Source: Bryobacterales bacterium (GTDB lineage: Bacteria > Acidobacteriota > Terriglobia > Bryobacterales > Bryobacteraceae). From it: a DNA stretch of 64,000 nucleotides. Numbering within the stretch: the stretch's first letter is position 1; each line of letters opens with the position of its first letter. Below are positions 43,186 through 51,398 of the stretch, piece by piece. Under the pieces are notes generated by a model. The model saw only the letters and a program-made list of their open reading frames with translations. It was not told where the DNA came from and made no database searches. The stretch lies in assembly GCA_020846745.1 (NCBI GenBank), contig JADLDI010000099.1:62001-126000 (forward strand), read 5' to 3'. Both the position numbers and the translations under genes were made by a program.

Positions 43186-45312
43186 GTGAGCGCTCATTTG
43201 CACCGGCTCATCGTGGTGCTGCTTTTCGCCATTCCCGCCTTCGCAAATGTGGTCTGGAACACCCCCAGTACGGATTCGTCGGGCTCCATGCCGCTTGGCA
43301 ACGGCGATATCGGCGTGAACGTCTGGTTCGAGCCTTCGGGCGACCTTCTCCTTTATATCTCCAAGACCGACGCCTGGGACGAGAACGGGCGGCTGGTGAA
43401 GTTGGGCCGTGTGCGTGTGTCGGCGTGGCCGAAGCAGACGGGCGCGGGCAAAGCGTTCCGGCAGGAACTCAAGCACGAGTCTGGTGAGATTACCGTGGAC
43501 CAGGGCGGCCTGCACTGGCGCATCTGGGTGGACGCGAACAACCCGGTGGTTCGGATTCAGACCACCAGTCCGCAGCCCGTGGTGCTGACGCCGCGCCTCG
43601 AGGTGTGGCGCAACCAGCGGCGAACGCTGGGTCCACAGGAAGCGGTCAGCGCTTACGGGATGGATGGCGGTCCGGAACCGATCGTTGTGGAACCGGACAC
43701 GGTGCTGCCGGAAAAGCACGGCAAGCTCGTGTGGTATCACCGCAACCCCAAGTCGATCTTCCCGTTCACGCTGCGCCACCAAGGGCTGGCGACGCTGGTG
43801 GGGAAGGTAAACGATCCGCTGATCGGCAGAACTTTCGGCGGGGCCGTGACGTGGGGAGCGAACATTGTCTCAATCCACGCGGTGACGGCGCAGACCGCCA
43901 CCCCCGACGATTGGCTCCGCTACCTGGATCAGACTATCGAGCACACGGAAGCCACTCCGGTCGACCGCGCCTATGCCGCGCATCAAAAATGGTGGGCCGA
44001 TTTCTGGAACCGCAGCTGGATCCGCATATCGGGTTCGGCGTCGGCAGAGACGGTGAACCAAGGGTATGCGCTCCAGCGGTTCATGAACGCGGCTGCCGGG
44101 CGCGGCGCGTATCCGATCAAGTTCAACGGGTCGATTTTCAACGTGGATGCACGCGAACCCAAAGAGCACTTCGATGCGGATTACCGCCGGTGGGGCGGCC
44201 CCTACTGGTTTCAAAACACGCGGTTGCCGTATTGGGGCATGCTGGCGGCGGGCGACTTCGATTTGATGCGGCCGTTGTTTAAAATGTACACCGACGCGCT
44301 GATGCTGTCGCGCGTCAGGACGAAGGTATACTTCCAGCACGAAGGCGCATTCTTCCCGGAGACGATGTATTTCTGGGGCGCTTATGCCAACTCGAACTAT
44401 GGGTGGAACCGCGAAGGTAAGGACCCTAACTGGATCGAGAACACTTACATCCGGTATCACTACAACAGCGGGCTCGAGTTAGTGGCGATGATGCACGACT
44501 ACTGGCTGCACACGGCCGACCAGGAGTTTCGAGAAAAGACGATGCTGCCCATCGCTAGGGATGTGGTACGGTTCTTCGATAATCATTACCTGCTTGACGA
44601 TGAACAGGTGCTGCGAATGGAACCTTCGCAGGCGCTGGAGACTTACCAGAAGACGGTGAACCCGATGCCGGACGTGGCCGGACTGCATTGGGTGATCAGC
44701 CGGTTGCGAGATAGTAACTTCTATGAATTCCGGCGGCAGTTACCCGCCCTGCCCATCAAAAACGGCATTTTGCAGCCCGCGGTCAAGGTGCTCGAAGAGC
44801 CGAAGAACTCAGAGAATCCCGAGTTGTACGCTGTGTTCCCGTTCCGGTTGATTGGCGTTGGCAAGCCGTCGCTTGAACTCGGGCAAAAGACGTACTTTAT
44901 GCGGCGAGTGAAGGACGACGTGGGCGGCTGGCGGCAGGACCCGATCGATGCCGCCTATCTTGGGCTGACCGCCGAAGCTCGCCAGTATGTCGAGCGTAAC
45001 TTCGCCAAACATCACGCGGGCAGCCGGTTTCCGGCGTTTTGGGGGCCGAACTTCGACTGGATACCCGACCAGGACCACGGCAATGCCAACATGATCGCGC
45101 TGCAACGCATGCTGCTGCAGGCCGACGACCCGAGCAAAATCTACCTGTTACCGGCTTGGCCCCGCGAGTGGGATGTCGATTTCAAGTTACACGCTCCGGG
45201 TGGCATTGTGATTCATGGCGTCTGGCGCCAGGGCGAGATGAAGCAGTTAGATGTTACCCCAACTACGGCGCGCAAGGCGATCGTGCTGCCTGGGGGAGTG
45301 CAGCAGCCTTAG
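43186..45312 (+). CDS. Large secreted glycoside-hydrolase-like protein (DUF5703/GH95-like)
   Basis: This 708-aa protein starts at GTG with signal sequence RLIVVLLFAIPAFA. An N-terminal beta-sandwich opens VVWNTPSTDSSGSMPLGNGD IGVN, with LLYISKTDAWDENGR, as in DUF5703 and GH95-type fucosidase/galactosidase N-termini. An (alpha/alpha)6-like middle follows (LQRFMNAAAGRGAYPIKFNG, YWFQNTRLPYWGMLAAGDFD), and the C-terminal part has LLPAWPREWDVDFKLHAPGG, as in GH95-like tails. It likely trims plant or microbial glycans. Divergent from the PSD1 gene with 24 nt between starts. Confidence 0.78.
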   Translation: MSAHLHRLIVVLLFAIPAFANVVWNTPSTDSSGSMPLGNGDIGVNVWFEPSGDLLLYISKTDAWDENGRLVKLGRVRVSAWPKQTGAGKAFRQELKHESGEITVDQGGLHWRIWVDANNPVVRIQTTSPQPVVLTPRLEVWRNQRRTLGPQEAVSAYGMDGGPEPIVVEPDTVLPEKHGKLVWYHRNPKSIFPFTLRHQGLATLVGKVNDPLIGRTFGGAVTWGANIVSIHAVTAQTATPDDWLRYLDQTIEHTEATPVDRAYAAHQKWWADFWNRSWIRISGSASAETVNQGYALQRFMNAAAGRGAYPIKFNGSIFNVDAREPKEHFDADYRRWGGPYWFQNTRLPYWGMLAAGDFDLMRPLFKMYTDALMLSRVRTKVYFQHEGAFFPETMYFWGAYANSNYGWNREGKDPNWIENTYIRYHYNSGLELVAMMHDYWLHTADQEFREKTMLPIARDVVRFFDNHYLLDDEQVLRMEPSQALETYQKTVNPMPDVAGLHWVISRLRDSNFYEFRRQLPALPIKNGILQPAVKVLEEPKNSENPELYAVFPFRLIGVGKPSLELGQKTYFMRRVKDDVGGWRQDPIDAAYLGLTAEARQYVERNFAKHHAGSRFPAFWGPNFDWIPDQDHGNANMIALQRMLLQADDPSKIYLLPAWPREWDVDFKLHAPGGIVIHGVWRQGEMKQLDVTPTTARKAIVLPGGVQQP

Positions 45313-45397
45313 TCTGTTATGAGTAGGATTCCGCCTCGGCCATTCTAGCCCGATCGCCTCCACCATCGCTTCCAACCGCCGCCGCCCGAAACAGAAA

Positions 45398-45429
45398 CGG
45401 AGCGGGAGCGTCAGCGATCCGGCCGGCGC
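45398..45429 (-). repeat. Interspersed 33-nt GC-rich repeat, copy B
   Basis: The inverted copy of 1748-1780 (32 versus 33 nt) contains GGAGCGGGAGCGTCAGCGA. It lies in the 198-nt space between two convergent genes. Confidence 0.65.
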
Positions 45430-45436
45430 CCCCCCT

Positions 45437-45471
45437 AACTTCTAACTCCAGACTCCTGACTCCTGACTTCC
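45437..45471 (-). repeat. Five degenerate heptamers (family also at 26384-26418)
   Basis: The + strand units are AACTTCT, AACTCCA, GACTCCT, GACTCCT and GACTTCC, five exact heptamer steps. Reverse-complemented they match the AGRAGTY pattern at 26384-26418. The remaining intergenic sequence here shows no gene. Confidence 0.65.
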
Positions 45472-45510
45472 ATGCAAACAGCCCGGAACATCCAGCCAGC
45501 CCACCCCCAA

Positions 45511-46605
45511 CTAACTGGAAGACCGACCAGCGCGCACGGTGCGGTGGATCGCATTGACAAGCTTCCGGTAAGCGACATCGGGCCACTCGTCAATCCCGAG
45601 CCACTCCCCGTCGCGCCAGCTCGAGTAAAACCACTTGGCGAGCAGCGCCAGATGGTCGTGGCGTTCGGTCAACGTCAGCTTCCTCGCCGCAATGCTGCCG
45701 GCGATCTCGCGCAATCGCGTGTCGAGCGACAGCGGTTTACTGCCGACAGGTGCGACAGAAAACAGGTGTGGCTCCGCCCACGCGCCTTCCCGCATAAACC
45801 AGAGCAGCACCGATTCCGGCTCCACAGACCGTGTCACCGCCACCCCATGCAGCAGGCTGATGTCGCGCGCCAGGTCGCCTGAGACCTTCACGATCGATTG
45901 AATTCTTTCCAGCCGTGCATGTTGCGCCGCGGCTTCTTCGAAGTTCAGCTCCTCCGACGCACGGTCACGCGCCAGTGCTGTCGCGTCCAGCAGTTTCTCG
46001 CCGCGATGCGACAGGAACTCCGCCACCCGTCCGGCTTCAGACGCATACTCCTCGGCGGTCACCTCATCCTGGCACGGCCTCAGGCATTTCAGCATTTCGC
46101 CGTAGATGCAGCCGGGATGTTCGGGCGAAGGCATCAGGTCTTCCTGGCAACGGCGCAGTTGGAACAGGTCGAGGAACGCGCCTTCAAACTGGTCGGCCCG
46201 GGCGCGCGATTGAAAAGGTCCGTACGTAACGCCGCGCGATCCGGACAATCGGGTGGTCACCTGCGTTCGCGGAAACTGGTTCGCAAGCAACAGCCGCACA
46301 TACGATGGCTTGGGCAATCGCAAGATCCGGTCATACTCGTCCGGAAAGTGCGTCCGCGCCAGCGTGTACGATAGCTGCCATTGTTCCAGGTGCGATGCCG
46401 TCAGCCAGTAGTCCACGCGTTCGGCGATTTCCGCCAGTTTCCAGCGCTCGAATAGACGTGAAATGCGCCGCCGCAAGACGTTAGTGCGGCCCAGGTGCGG
46501 CCGGCCTTCTTTCGGATGAACCAGGTAAACGGCCTGCGCTTGGGGCAGCGCGGCAAGCGCCTCCGCGAACCCGTCACCGCACCGGATCGTTAGCGGCGGA
46601 ACCAT
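45511..46605 (-). CDS. UvrC/Cho-like GIY-YIG protein without the C-terminal nuclease
   Basis: This 364-aa protein has a GIY-YIG-like N-terminus (AVYLVHPKEG, HLGRTNVLRRRISRLF), a UvrC-like middle with Cys-rich GCIYGEMLKCLRPC, and a UVR helix pair (ASEELNFEEAAAQHARLERIQ). UvrC and its short relative Cho incise DNA near lesions. Here the RNase H-like endonuclease and HhH domains of full UvrC are absent, so the protein is Cho-like or a diverged relative. It overlaps the aldo/keto reductase gene (which lies upstream on the same strand) by 16 nt. Confidence 0.75.
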   Translation of the reverse strand: MVPPLTIRCGDGFAEALAALPQAQAVYLVHPKEGRPHLGRTNVLRRRISRLFERWKLAEIAERVDYWLTASHLEQWQLSYTLARTHFPDEYDRILRLPKPSYVRLLLANQFPRTQVTTRLSGSRGVTYGPFQSRARADQFEGAFLDLFQLRRCQEDLMPSPEHPGCIYGEMLKCLRPCQDEVTAEEYASEAGRVAEFLSHRGEKLLDATALARDRASEELNFEEAAAQHARLERIQSIVKVSGDLARDISLLHGVAVTRSVEPESVLLWFMREGAWAEPHLFSVAPVGSKPLSLDTRLREIAGSIAARKLTLTERHDHLALLAKWFYSSWRDGEWLGIDEWPDVAYRKLVNAIHRTVRAGRSSS

Positions 46606-47594
46606 CGCGACAGGTCGGCCGGCGGGTGGTTGGCGATCGCCATGTTGCTTCTCACGTGGGCGGCATTGCTCATCCCCACCAGCGCGGTTGCAATGCCCGG
46701 CGCCGAGCGTGTGAACTGGATCGATCGCAAGGCATCGGAGGGCAACCCGGGCAGCGCTTCGGCCACTTGATCGGGCAGGTTTTCCGCAAGCCGCGATTGC
46801 AGCAATGACGCCGACGCGATCACTGTGATGCCGCTTTCGGCGGCCAGTTGCAGCACAGACAATCCATCTTCGCGGTCGATTGTCAGCGCTTCCATCATCG
46901 CCAGATTAAACGGCAGTTGGATAAAGCGGAACCGGTGATCGCGGCCGCCCACCTCTTCGGCCAAACTCACGATGCGCCGCAGCGGCAACCCTTCGTCGGC
47001 GGTCTTGGTGCGGAATCCGTTCCAGGTGGCCATGCCGTACCAGCGAATCTTGCCGTCGGCCGCGCAGTGTTCCAGGCATTCAAACGCCGTCCGTGTCCGC
47101 CGCAGAAACTCCTCGATGTTCACGTACTGCAGTTGCGTCTCGGGATTGTGCAGGTAGAAGACGTCGATGGCGTCCACGCCGAGGTTCGCCAGGCTGCGGC
47201 CGAGTTGATCTTCCAAAAACGCGGGGGCCATGGAATGCATCCGCCCCACAATGTCGGCGGCGCCCATCTTATTCACCGGAATCGCGTTGGGCACCAGATA
47301 ACCGGCCTTCGTCGAGAGCACATACTCTTCGCGTGGCGTTGGGGTGTGCCGCAGGGCCCGGCCGATATCAAGTTCCGATTCCTGGTTGCGATAGTTGAGC
47401 GACGTGTCGATGAAGTTGATACCCGATGAGAGCGCCTCTAGAATTGCGTCCGTATAAGCGGTGTCGCCCAGATAGGTGCCGATGCCGAGCGATGAAACAG
47501 TCAGGCCTTGCGCTGTCCGGTAGAACCGGTTGGCTGAAAACTGTGAAAACCGGGATGCGTAACGCGCGGTCCCTTCCGGCGTGGCAAACGACAT
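46590..47594 (-). CDS. Aldo/keto reductase family protein
   Basis: This 334-aa NAD(P)H-dependent oxidoreductase of the TIM-barrel AKR superfamily keeps the catalytic tetrad: Asp in NFIDTSLNY, Tyr in the same segment, Lys in YVLSTKAGYL and His in DVFYLHNPETQ. The barrel has the family end QFTRSAPGIATALVGMSNAAH. No signal peptide. The 3' end overlaps the UvrC-like gene. Substrate is unknown; long-chain aldo/keto reductases of this group act on sugars, aldehydes or steroid-like ketones. Confidence 0.88.
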   Translation of the reverse strand: MSFATPEGTARYASRFSQFSANRFYRTAQGLTVSSLGIGTYLGDTAYTDAILEALSSGINFIDTSLNYRNQESELDIGRALRHTPTPREEYVLSTKAGYLVPNAIPVNKMGAADIVGRMHSMAPAFLEDQLGRSLANLGVDAIDVFYLHNPETQLQYVNIEEFLRRTRTAFECLEHCAADGKIRWYGMATWNGFRTKTADEGLPLRRIVSLAEEVGGRDHRFRFIQLPFNLAMMEALTIDREDGLSVLQLAAESGITVIASASLLQSRLAENLPDQVAEALPGLPSDALRSIQFTRSAPGIATALVGMSNAAHVRSNMAIANHPPADLSRWFRR

Positions 47595-47624
47595 TTCTAC
47601 GATTGTACTGGGTGGTGCCGTTCG

Positions 47625-48680
47625 CTACTGCGCAATCTCGAACGGGATGGTGACGGACTCGCCCACCGGAGCTTGAGCAGCCTCCCCCGCGCGCTCCGCA
47701 TCGGCGGCTCGGCCGATCTTATTGCCCGCCAGGTCTTCCAGCGTCGACAGGACCTCTAATGTGTACTTGCCCGGTTGCCAGGCGACGTCAGGAGAAAAGA
47801 TCCAGCGCTTCTCTTCATTATCGAGCGAAACCTTACCGCGAACCGGCTTGCCCGCGGGGTCCACTACATCGATGAAGCGCAGCAAGAGAGCCGCGTCCAG
47901 ACTTTCGGGGAAGTCGATGACAAGGGTTGCCTGCGAGTTAGCCGCCGGCGGGACGACTTTCCACTGCTTGGGGTCGAGCGGCGTCCGGTCCGCCTCAACG
48001 GCTTTGAATTCTTTCGTGAAGCTCTGCTTCAGCGGCAATCCTTGCGCATCGCGCCATTCTTTATCGACTACCAGCTTATAAGCCTTCCCGGCTTTGAGCG
48101 GCAACGCGGCTTCGGCGTTCGGCGCAAACATCAGTGTCAGGCGCCGCGAGTCTCGGTCCCAAAGCTCTTCGTTAAGCGGAAGCCTCACCTCAGCCGAGCC
48201 CTCTTCGATCAAATGGACCCGGCCGCGAGCTTCGCCCTTGCTCATCGGAGCCGAGAACTGGATATAGAACTTCAACTGGTTTTCGGGCAAAGCCGAGGCG
48301 GAAGGAAAGATTCGCTCCACCGAGGTCGTCGGCTGGATTACCGGCCGTGGAGCCGTGTAGCTGAACGCAGCCTTTTCCGAGAGCAGCGAGAAAACGGCGC
48401 GGTAGGTGACCTCCGGCGCAAGCGGGGCCTTCGGCCGGAACACCAGCGCCCCGCCATCCAGTTCATAGTCGCCCACCACCCGTTGTTGCGGCTGCCCCTC
48501 GACAAACAACTGGAACATGGCCGCTAAGTTGGGGTTGTTCAGCCGCCGCAGGATCGTTGAGCCTTCCACGCGGAACTGCGGCGGTTCGCCCGTTACGCGA
48601 ATCTGTACGCCAGGCGCCTGTTGCGCCCACCCCGGCACGACAGCCAGCGTGGCCAGCAGGAGTAAAGAACGGACGGTCAC
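47625..48680 (-). CDS. Secreted Ig-like (SbsA-type) domain protein
   Basis: This 351-aa protein has a signal (TVRSLLLLATLAVVPGWAQ) and about three beta-sandwich modules with Big_5/SbsA-like patterns: FRPKAPLAPEVTYRAVFS, KFYIQFSAPMSKGEARGRVH with LPLKAGKAYKLVVDKEWRDAQGLPL, and WIFSPDVAWQPGKYTLEV with TLEDLAGNKIG. Such domains are structural and often stack in cell-surface proteins. No anchor is visible. It lies 30 nt upstream of the aldo/keto reductase gene on the same strand. Confidence 0.75.
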   Translation of the reverse strand: MTVRSLLLLATLAVVPGWAQQAPGVQIRVTGEPPQFRVEGSTILRRLNNPNLAAMFQLFVEGQPQQRVVGDYELDGGALVFRPKAPLAPEVTYRAVFSLLSEKAAFSYTAPRPVIQPTTSVERIFPSASALPENQLKFYIQFSAPMSKGEARGRVHLIEEGSAEVRLPLNEELWDRDSRRLTLMFAPNAEAALPLKAGKAYKLVVDKEWRDAQGLPLKQSFTKEFKAVEADRTPLDPKQWKVVPPAANSQATLVIDFPESLDAALLLRFIDVVDPAGKPVRGKVSLDNEEKRWIFSPDVAWQPGKYTLEVLSTLEDLAGNKIGRAADAERAGEAAQAPVGESVTIPFEIAQ

Positions 48681-48987
48681 CTTACTAGCTTAGGCGCTTT
48701 GCAAACAAAAATTGAGGGAGGCTTCGCAGCGGTTCGAAGCCGCCCGCGAACAAAGAGAAAAACCCCATGAGTACGAAATAATTGCAGGCGGCGTCTCCTT
48801 CGCCACTTCTTTCATTATTATCTACGCCTATTTTTCGCCAACCCTGAAAAAATCCATTCACAACTGATTCTAAAAACCTCGAATAAACTTTAAGTCCATA
48901 GCTGTCTTTCGCTTATGGGCTATGTCGCCCCTCCCGATCCTTCTCCGCTGATGCGGGTTCCGGTCCACCTCGTGCTATTCCCGGGGC
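48681..48987. other. Intergenic region, no gene seen
   Basis: This divergent spacer is AT-rich around 48785-48900. It contains a perfect 7-bp hairpin, GGCTTCG...CGAAGCC (48720-48741), near the start of the Ig-like gene. No confident promoter hexamer pair was found. Confidence 0.5.
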
Positions 48988-49557
48988 ATGAGTGAAACTA
49001 ACTCTACCCTCTTAGACGGAAAAGCCCGCGCAATCGAGCTCCTCCACCAGATGCACGATGCCGCTCGCCCCGAAGGCATCTTCGAACGCTTTGCCGTTCA
49101 ACGCCTCGCCGGAGCCTGGTGGCACTTTGAGCGCTTCATCGCTCTATCCATTCAACGTGCCAACACAGACGAAGCCGCCCCGCATCAGAAAACCGCTCTC
49201 CGCTGGGAAGCCTGCTACAACCGCGCCATGCGCGAACTCCGCACTCTCCAAACCGCCCGCGCCATCGCCAACCCCGCCGACCCGCCCCCGCCCATGGCCA
49301 ATCTCCAACAATTGCAACATTTTGCGAAACGAACTCCCCCGCCACCCCTCCGGGACTCCGACGCGCGCTCCGACCGTCAGGAAGGGGTTGCCGGCGCTCC
49401 CGCGACTCCGGCCCAACCCACAAAATCAACAATTTGCGAAACGAACTCCCATCCCGGCAAAGTAGGTCGCAACAGCCCTTGCCCCTGCGGCTCCGGCCTC
49501 AAGTTTAAGCGCTACTGCGGCGCCAATGCCGCCCCGATCTACAACTGCGCAGCCTGA
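48988..49557 (+). CDS. SEC-C zinc-motif protein with repeat-derived linker
   Basis: This 189-aa protein has a helical N-terminus (RAIELLHQMHDAARPEGIFE, residues ~12-85), a low-complexity Pro/Arg linker (95-155) and the C-terminal SEC-C motif GRNSPCPCGSGLKFKRYCG, a small zinc-binding module found in SecA and many stand-alone proteins. The linker contains two copies of one 18-nt DNA repeat read in different frames (FAKRTP and ICETNS). Function is unknown; the DNA-level repeat suggests the linker grew by insertion of a dispersed element. Confidence 0.75.
   Translation: MSETNSTLLDGKARAIELLHQMHDAARPEGIFERFAVQRLAGAWWHFERFIALSIQRANTDEAAPHQKTALRWEACYNRAMRELRTLQTARAIANPADPPPPMANLQQLQHFAKRTPPPPLRDSDARSDRQEGVAGAPATPAQPTKSTICETNSHPGKVGRNSPCPCGSGLKFKRYCGANAAPIYNCAA
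49321..49450 (+). repeat. 18-nt direct repeat pair inside the SEC-C gene
   Basis: TTTGCGAAACGAACTCCC occurs at 49321-49338 and 49433-49450, 112 nt apart, not a multiple of three. The DNA is conserved while the protein reading differs. Confidence 0.8.
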
Positions 49558-49648
49558 CTTCGCTCCCGATAAGTTCTTTGAAATCAGAATAGTGCGAGAC
49601 GAAATGCCTCGATTTCTGTCTCCTTCCCGCGCTCGCGCCGTTCCGTCC

Positions 49649-49696
49649 GAGCCGCGCGTCACCCGAGCCGCGCGTCACCCGAGCCGCGCTTTACCC
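49649..49696 (+). repeat. Three tandem 16-nt repeats
   Basis: The units are GAGCCGCGCGTCACCC twice and GAGCCGCGCTTTACCC once, in the spacer before the Ser/Thr kinase gene. Confidence 0.8.
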
Positions 49697-49743
49697 GGAT
49701 GCTTTGGCATTCAAGATGCCCCAATTACGTTCAGAGTTCGCCC

Positions 49744-51396
49744 ATGATTGGTTCCAGCGTCGCCCATTACCTCGTCACCGACAAGTTAGGCCAAGGAGGC
49801 ATGGGCACCATTTACAAAGCGCGCGATACGCGGCTGAACCGGTTTGTGGCGTTAAAGATTCTGCCGCCGGACAAGGTCTCCGATCCGGAACGGCGCCGCC
49901 GTTTTATCCAGGAGGCCCAGGCGTCGTCAAGCCTGAATCATCCGAACATCGTTGTGTTGTACGACATCGTCGAAACCGATGACACCATCTGCCTCGTGCT
50001 CGAACATATCGAAGGCAAAAACCTCGGCGAAATTGTGCCGCGCAACGGCTTGGAAACCGACCAGGCTCTCCTGGTCGCCACCCAGGTCGCGGCCGGACTG
50101 GCGGCCGCGCATGAAGCCGGTATCGTGCATCGCGACCTGAAGCCCGCCAACATCATGGTGACCGATTCGGGGCTTGTCAAAATTCTCGACTTCGGGCTGG
50201 CGAAACTCACTCCGGCGTTCACGGGAGAGCTGGCCGCCGAAACCGCCACAAAGTTTACGCTCACCACCGACGGCGCCATTCTCGGCACCGTAAACTACAT
50301 GTCGCCCGAGCAGGCCGAAGGGCGCCCCGTGGACGCGCGTTCCGACATATTTTCGTTTGGCGTTGTGCTGTACGAAATGCTGACGGGCGTGAAGGCGTTT
50401 CAGGCGTCCACCATCCTGTCGACGCTCACGCAGGTACTCCGGGACGATCCCCGTCCGATCAACGAGATCAAGACGGCGGCGCCGCCCGAGGTGGAGCGTC
50501 TGGTTGAGCTGTGTTTACGCAAGAACCCGGCGGACCGGATACAGACCATGCGCGAGGTATACACGACGCTCGCCCAGCTGCGCACCGCGCACGAGACACT
50601 GTCGCGCGCATCGGGAACCTTGCCGCGGTTGATGGAAGAGCCCCCAACCGTGATCGTCGCGCCCACCGCGGCTCAGTCCCATCGAATACCCAGGACCCTT
50701 TGGTGGATCTTCGCCTTGTTGGCCATCCCGTTGCTTGCCTTAGGCGTGTATCTCGGTACGCTGCTGCCGTCTCGCGGAGCCGCCGCCAGGCCGGCGCCGG
50801 ACCTGCCGCCAACTAACGCCCAGACCCCTGTGTCGCCGCCGCCCGCCGCACCAGTGGTTCTGCGTCCGGCGCCCCCCGGCGCACCGGCCGAACAGCAGGC
50901 GCCTGCCGCGCCTGTCCCAACGGCCCCGCCGCCGCCCAAAGAAACGCCTGCCGCCGCCAAGCCGGCGCCCAAAGAGTCGGTGATTCGCGATGCGACGCCG
51001 GTGCGGTTGGTACTGATGAATGCGATCCCCGACCGTATCGAAAGAGGCTCGCAGGTGGCGCTACAGGTCGCCGCGCCGGTCCTGGTCTCTGGTACCGTGT
51101 TGATCGCCAAGGGTGCGCCGGTGACAGCCACAGTCGCTGAGGTGGGCAAATCGCTCATCACGCGACGTCCGAAAGTGATGCTGCGTTTAAATAACGTGAA
51201 GGCCATAAATGGCCGGGACATTCCATTACGGGCAGTGCCGGTCGTCAAAGAGCCGCGCGATGCCAGCCGGCCCCTCGACGCCGTGGGCGATCGCGCCAGC
51301 GCGGCGGAACCTGTTTCTGGCGTTGCCGCCGCGGCTGGTTCGGAGTACTGGGGATATGTGCATGGGGATGCACGGATTCTAATCGAGCCGCATTAG
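49744..51396 (+). CDS. Transmembrane serine/threonine protein kinase (PknB-like)
   Basis: This 550-aa protein has a complete kinase domain (residues ~8-275): glycine loop KLGQGGMGTIYKA, Lys38 (VALKIL), HRDLKPANI with catalytic Asp131, DFG at 149-151, YMSPEQAEG and the APE-region Arg. A juxtamembrane stretch, a single helix (LWWIFALLAIPLLALGVYLG) and a Pro/Ala-rich extracytoplasmic linker follow. The distal domain (about 430-550: VLIAKGAPVTATVAEVGKS, RPKVMLRLNNVKAI) has a beta-rich, non-PASTA character. ATG 49744 opens the kinase. Its signal and substrates are unknown. Confidence 0.92.
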   Translation: MIGSSVAHYLVTDKLGQGGMGTIYKARDTRLNRFVALKILPPDKVSDPERRRRFIQEAQASSSLNHPNIVVLYDIVETDDTICLVLEHIEGKNLGEIVPRNGLETDQALLVATQVAAGLAAAHEAGIVHRDLKPANIMVTDSGLVKILDFGLAKLTPAFTGELAAETATKFTLTTDGAILGTVNYMSPEQAEGRPVDARSDIFSFGVVLYEMLTGVKAFQASTILSTLTQVLRDDPRPINEIKTAAPPEVERLVELCLRKNPADRIQTMREVYTTLAQLRTAHETLSRASGTLPRLMEEPPTVIVAPTAAQSHRIPRTLWWIFALLAIPLLALGVYLGTLLPSRGAAARPAPDLPPTNAQTPVSPPPAAPVVLRPAPPGAPAEQQAPAAPVPTAPPPPKETPAAAKPAPKESVIRDATPVRLVLMNAIPDRIERGSQVALQVAAPVLVSGTVLIAKGAPVTATVAEVGKSLITRRPKVMLRLNNVKAINGRDIPLRAVPVVKEPRDASRPLDAVGDRASAAEPVSGVAAAAGSEYWGYVHGDARILIEPH

Positions 51397-51398
51397 TG

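Noticed and set aside
43162-43782. N-terminal extension of the second PSD1 frame
   Set aside because: Runs antisense through the GH-like gene; the signal peptide begins at 43161.
48720-48741. Hairpin as terminator
   Set aside because: It lies upstream, not downstream, of the gene whose strand would carry the T-rich tail.
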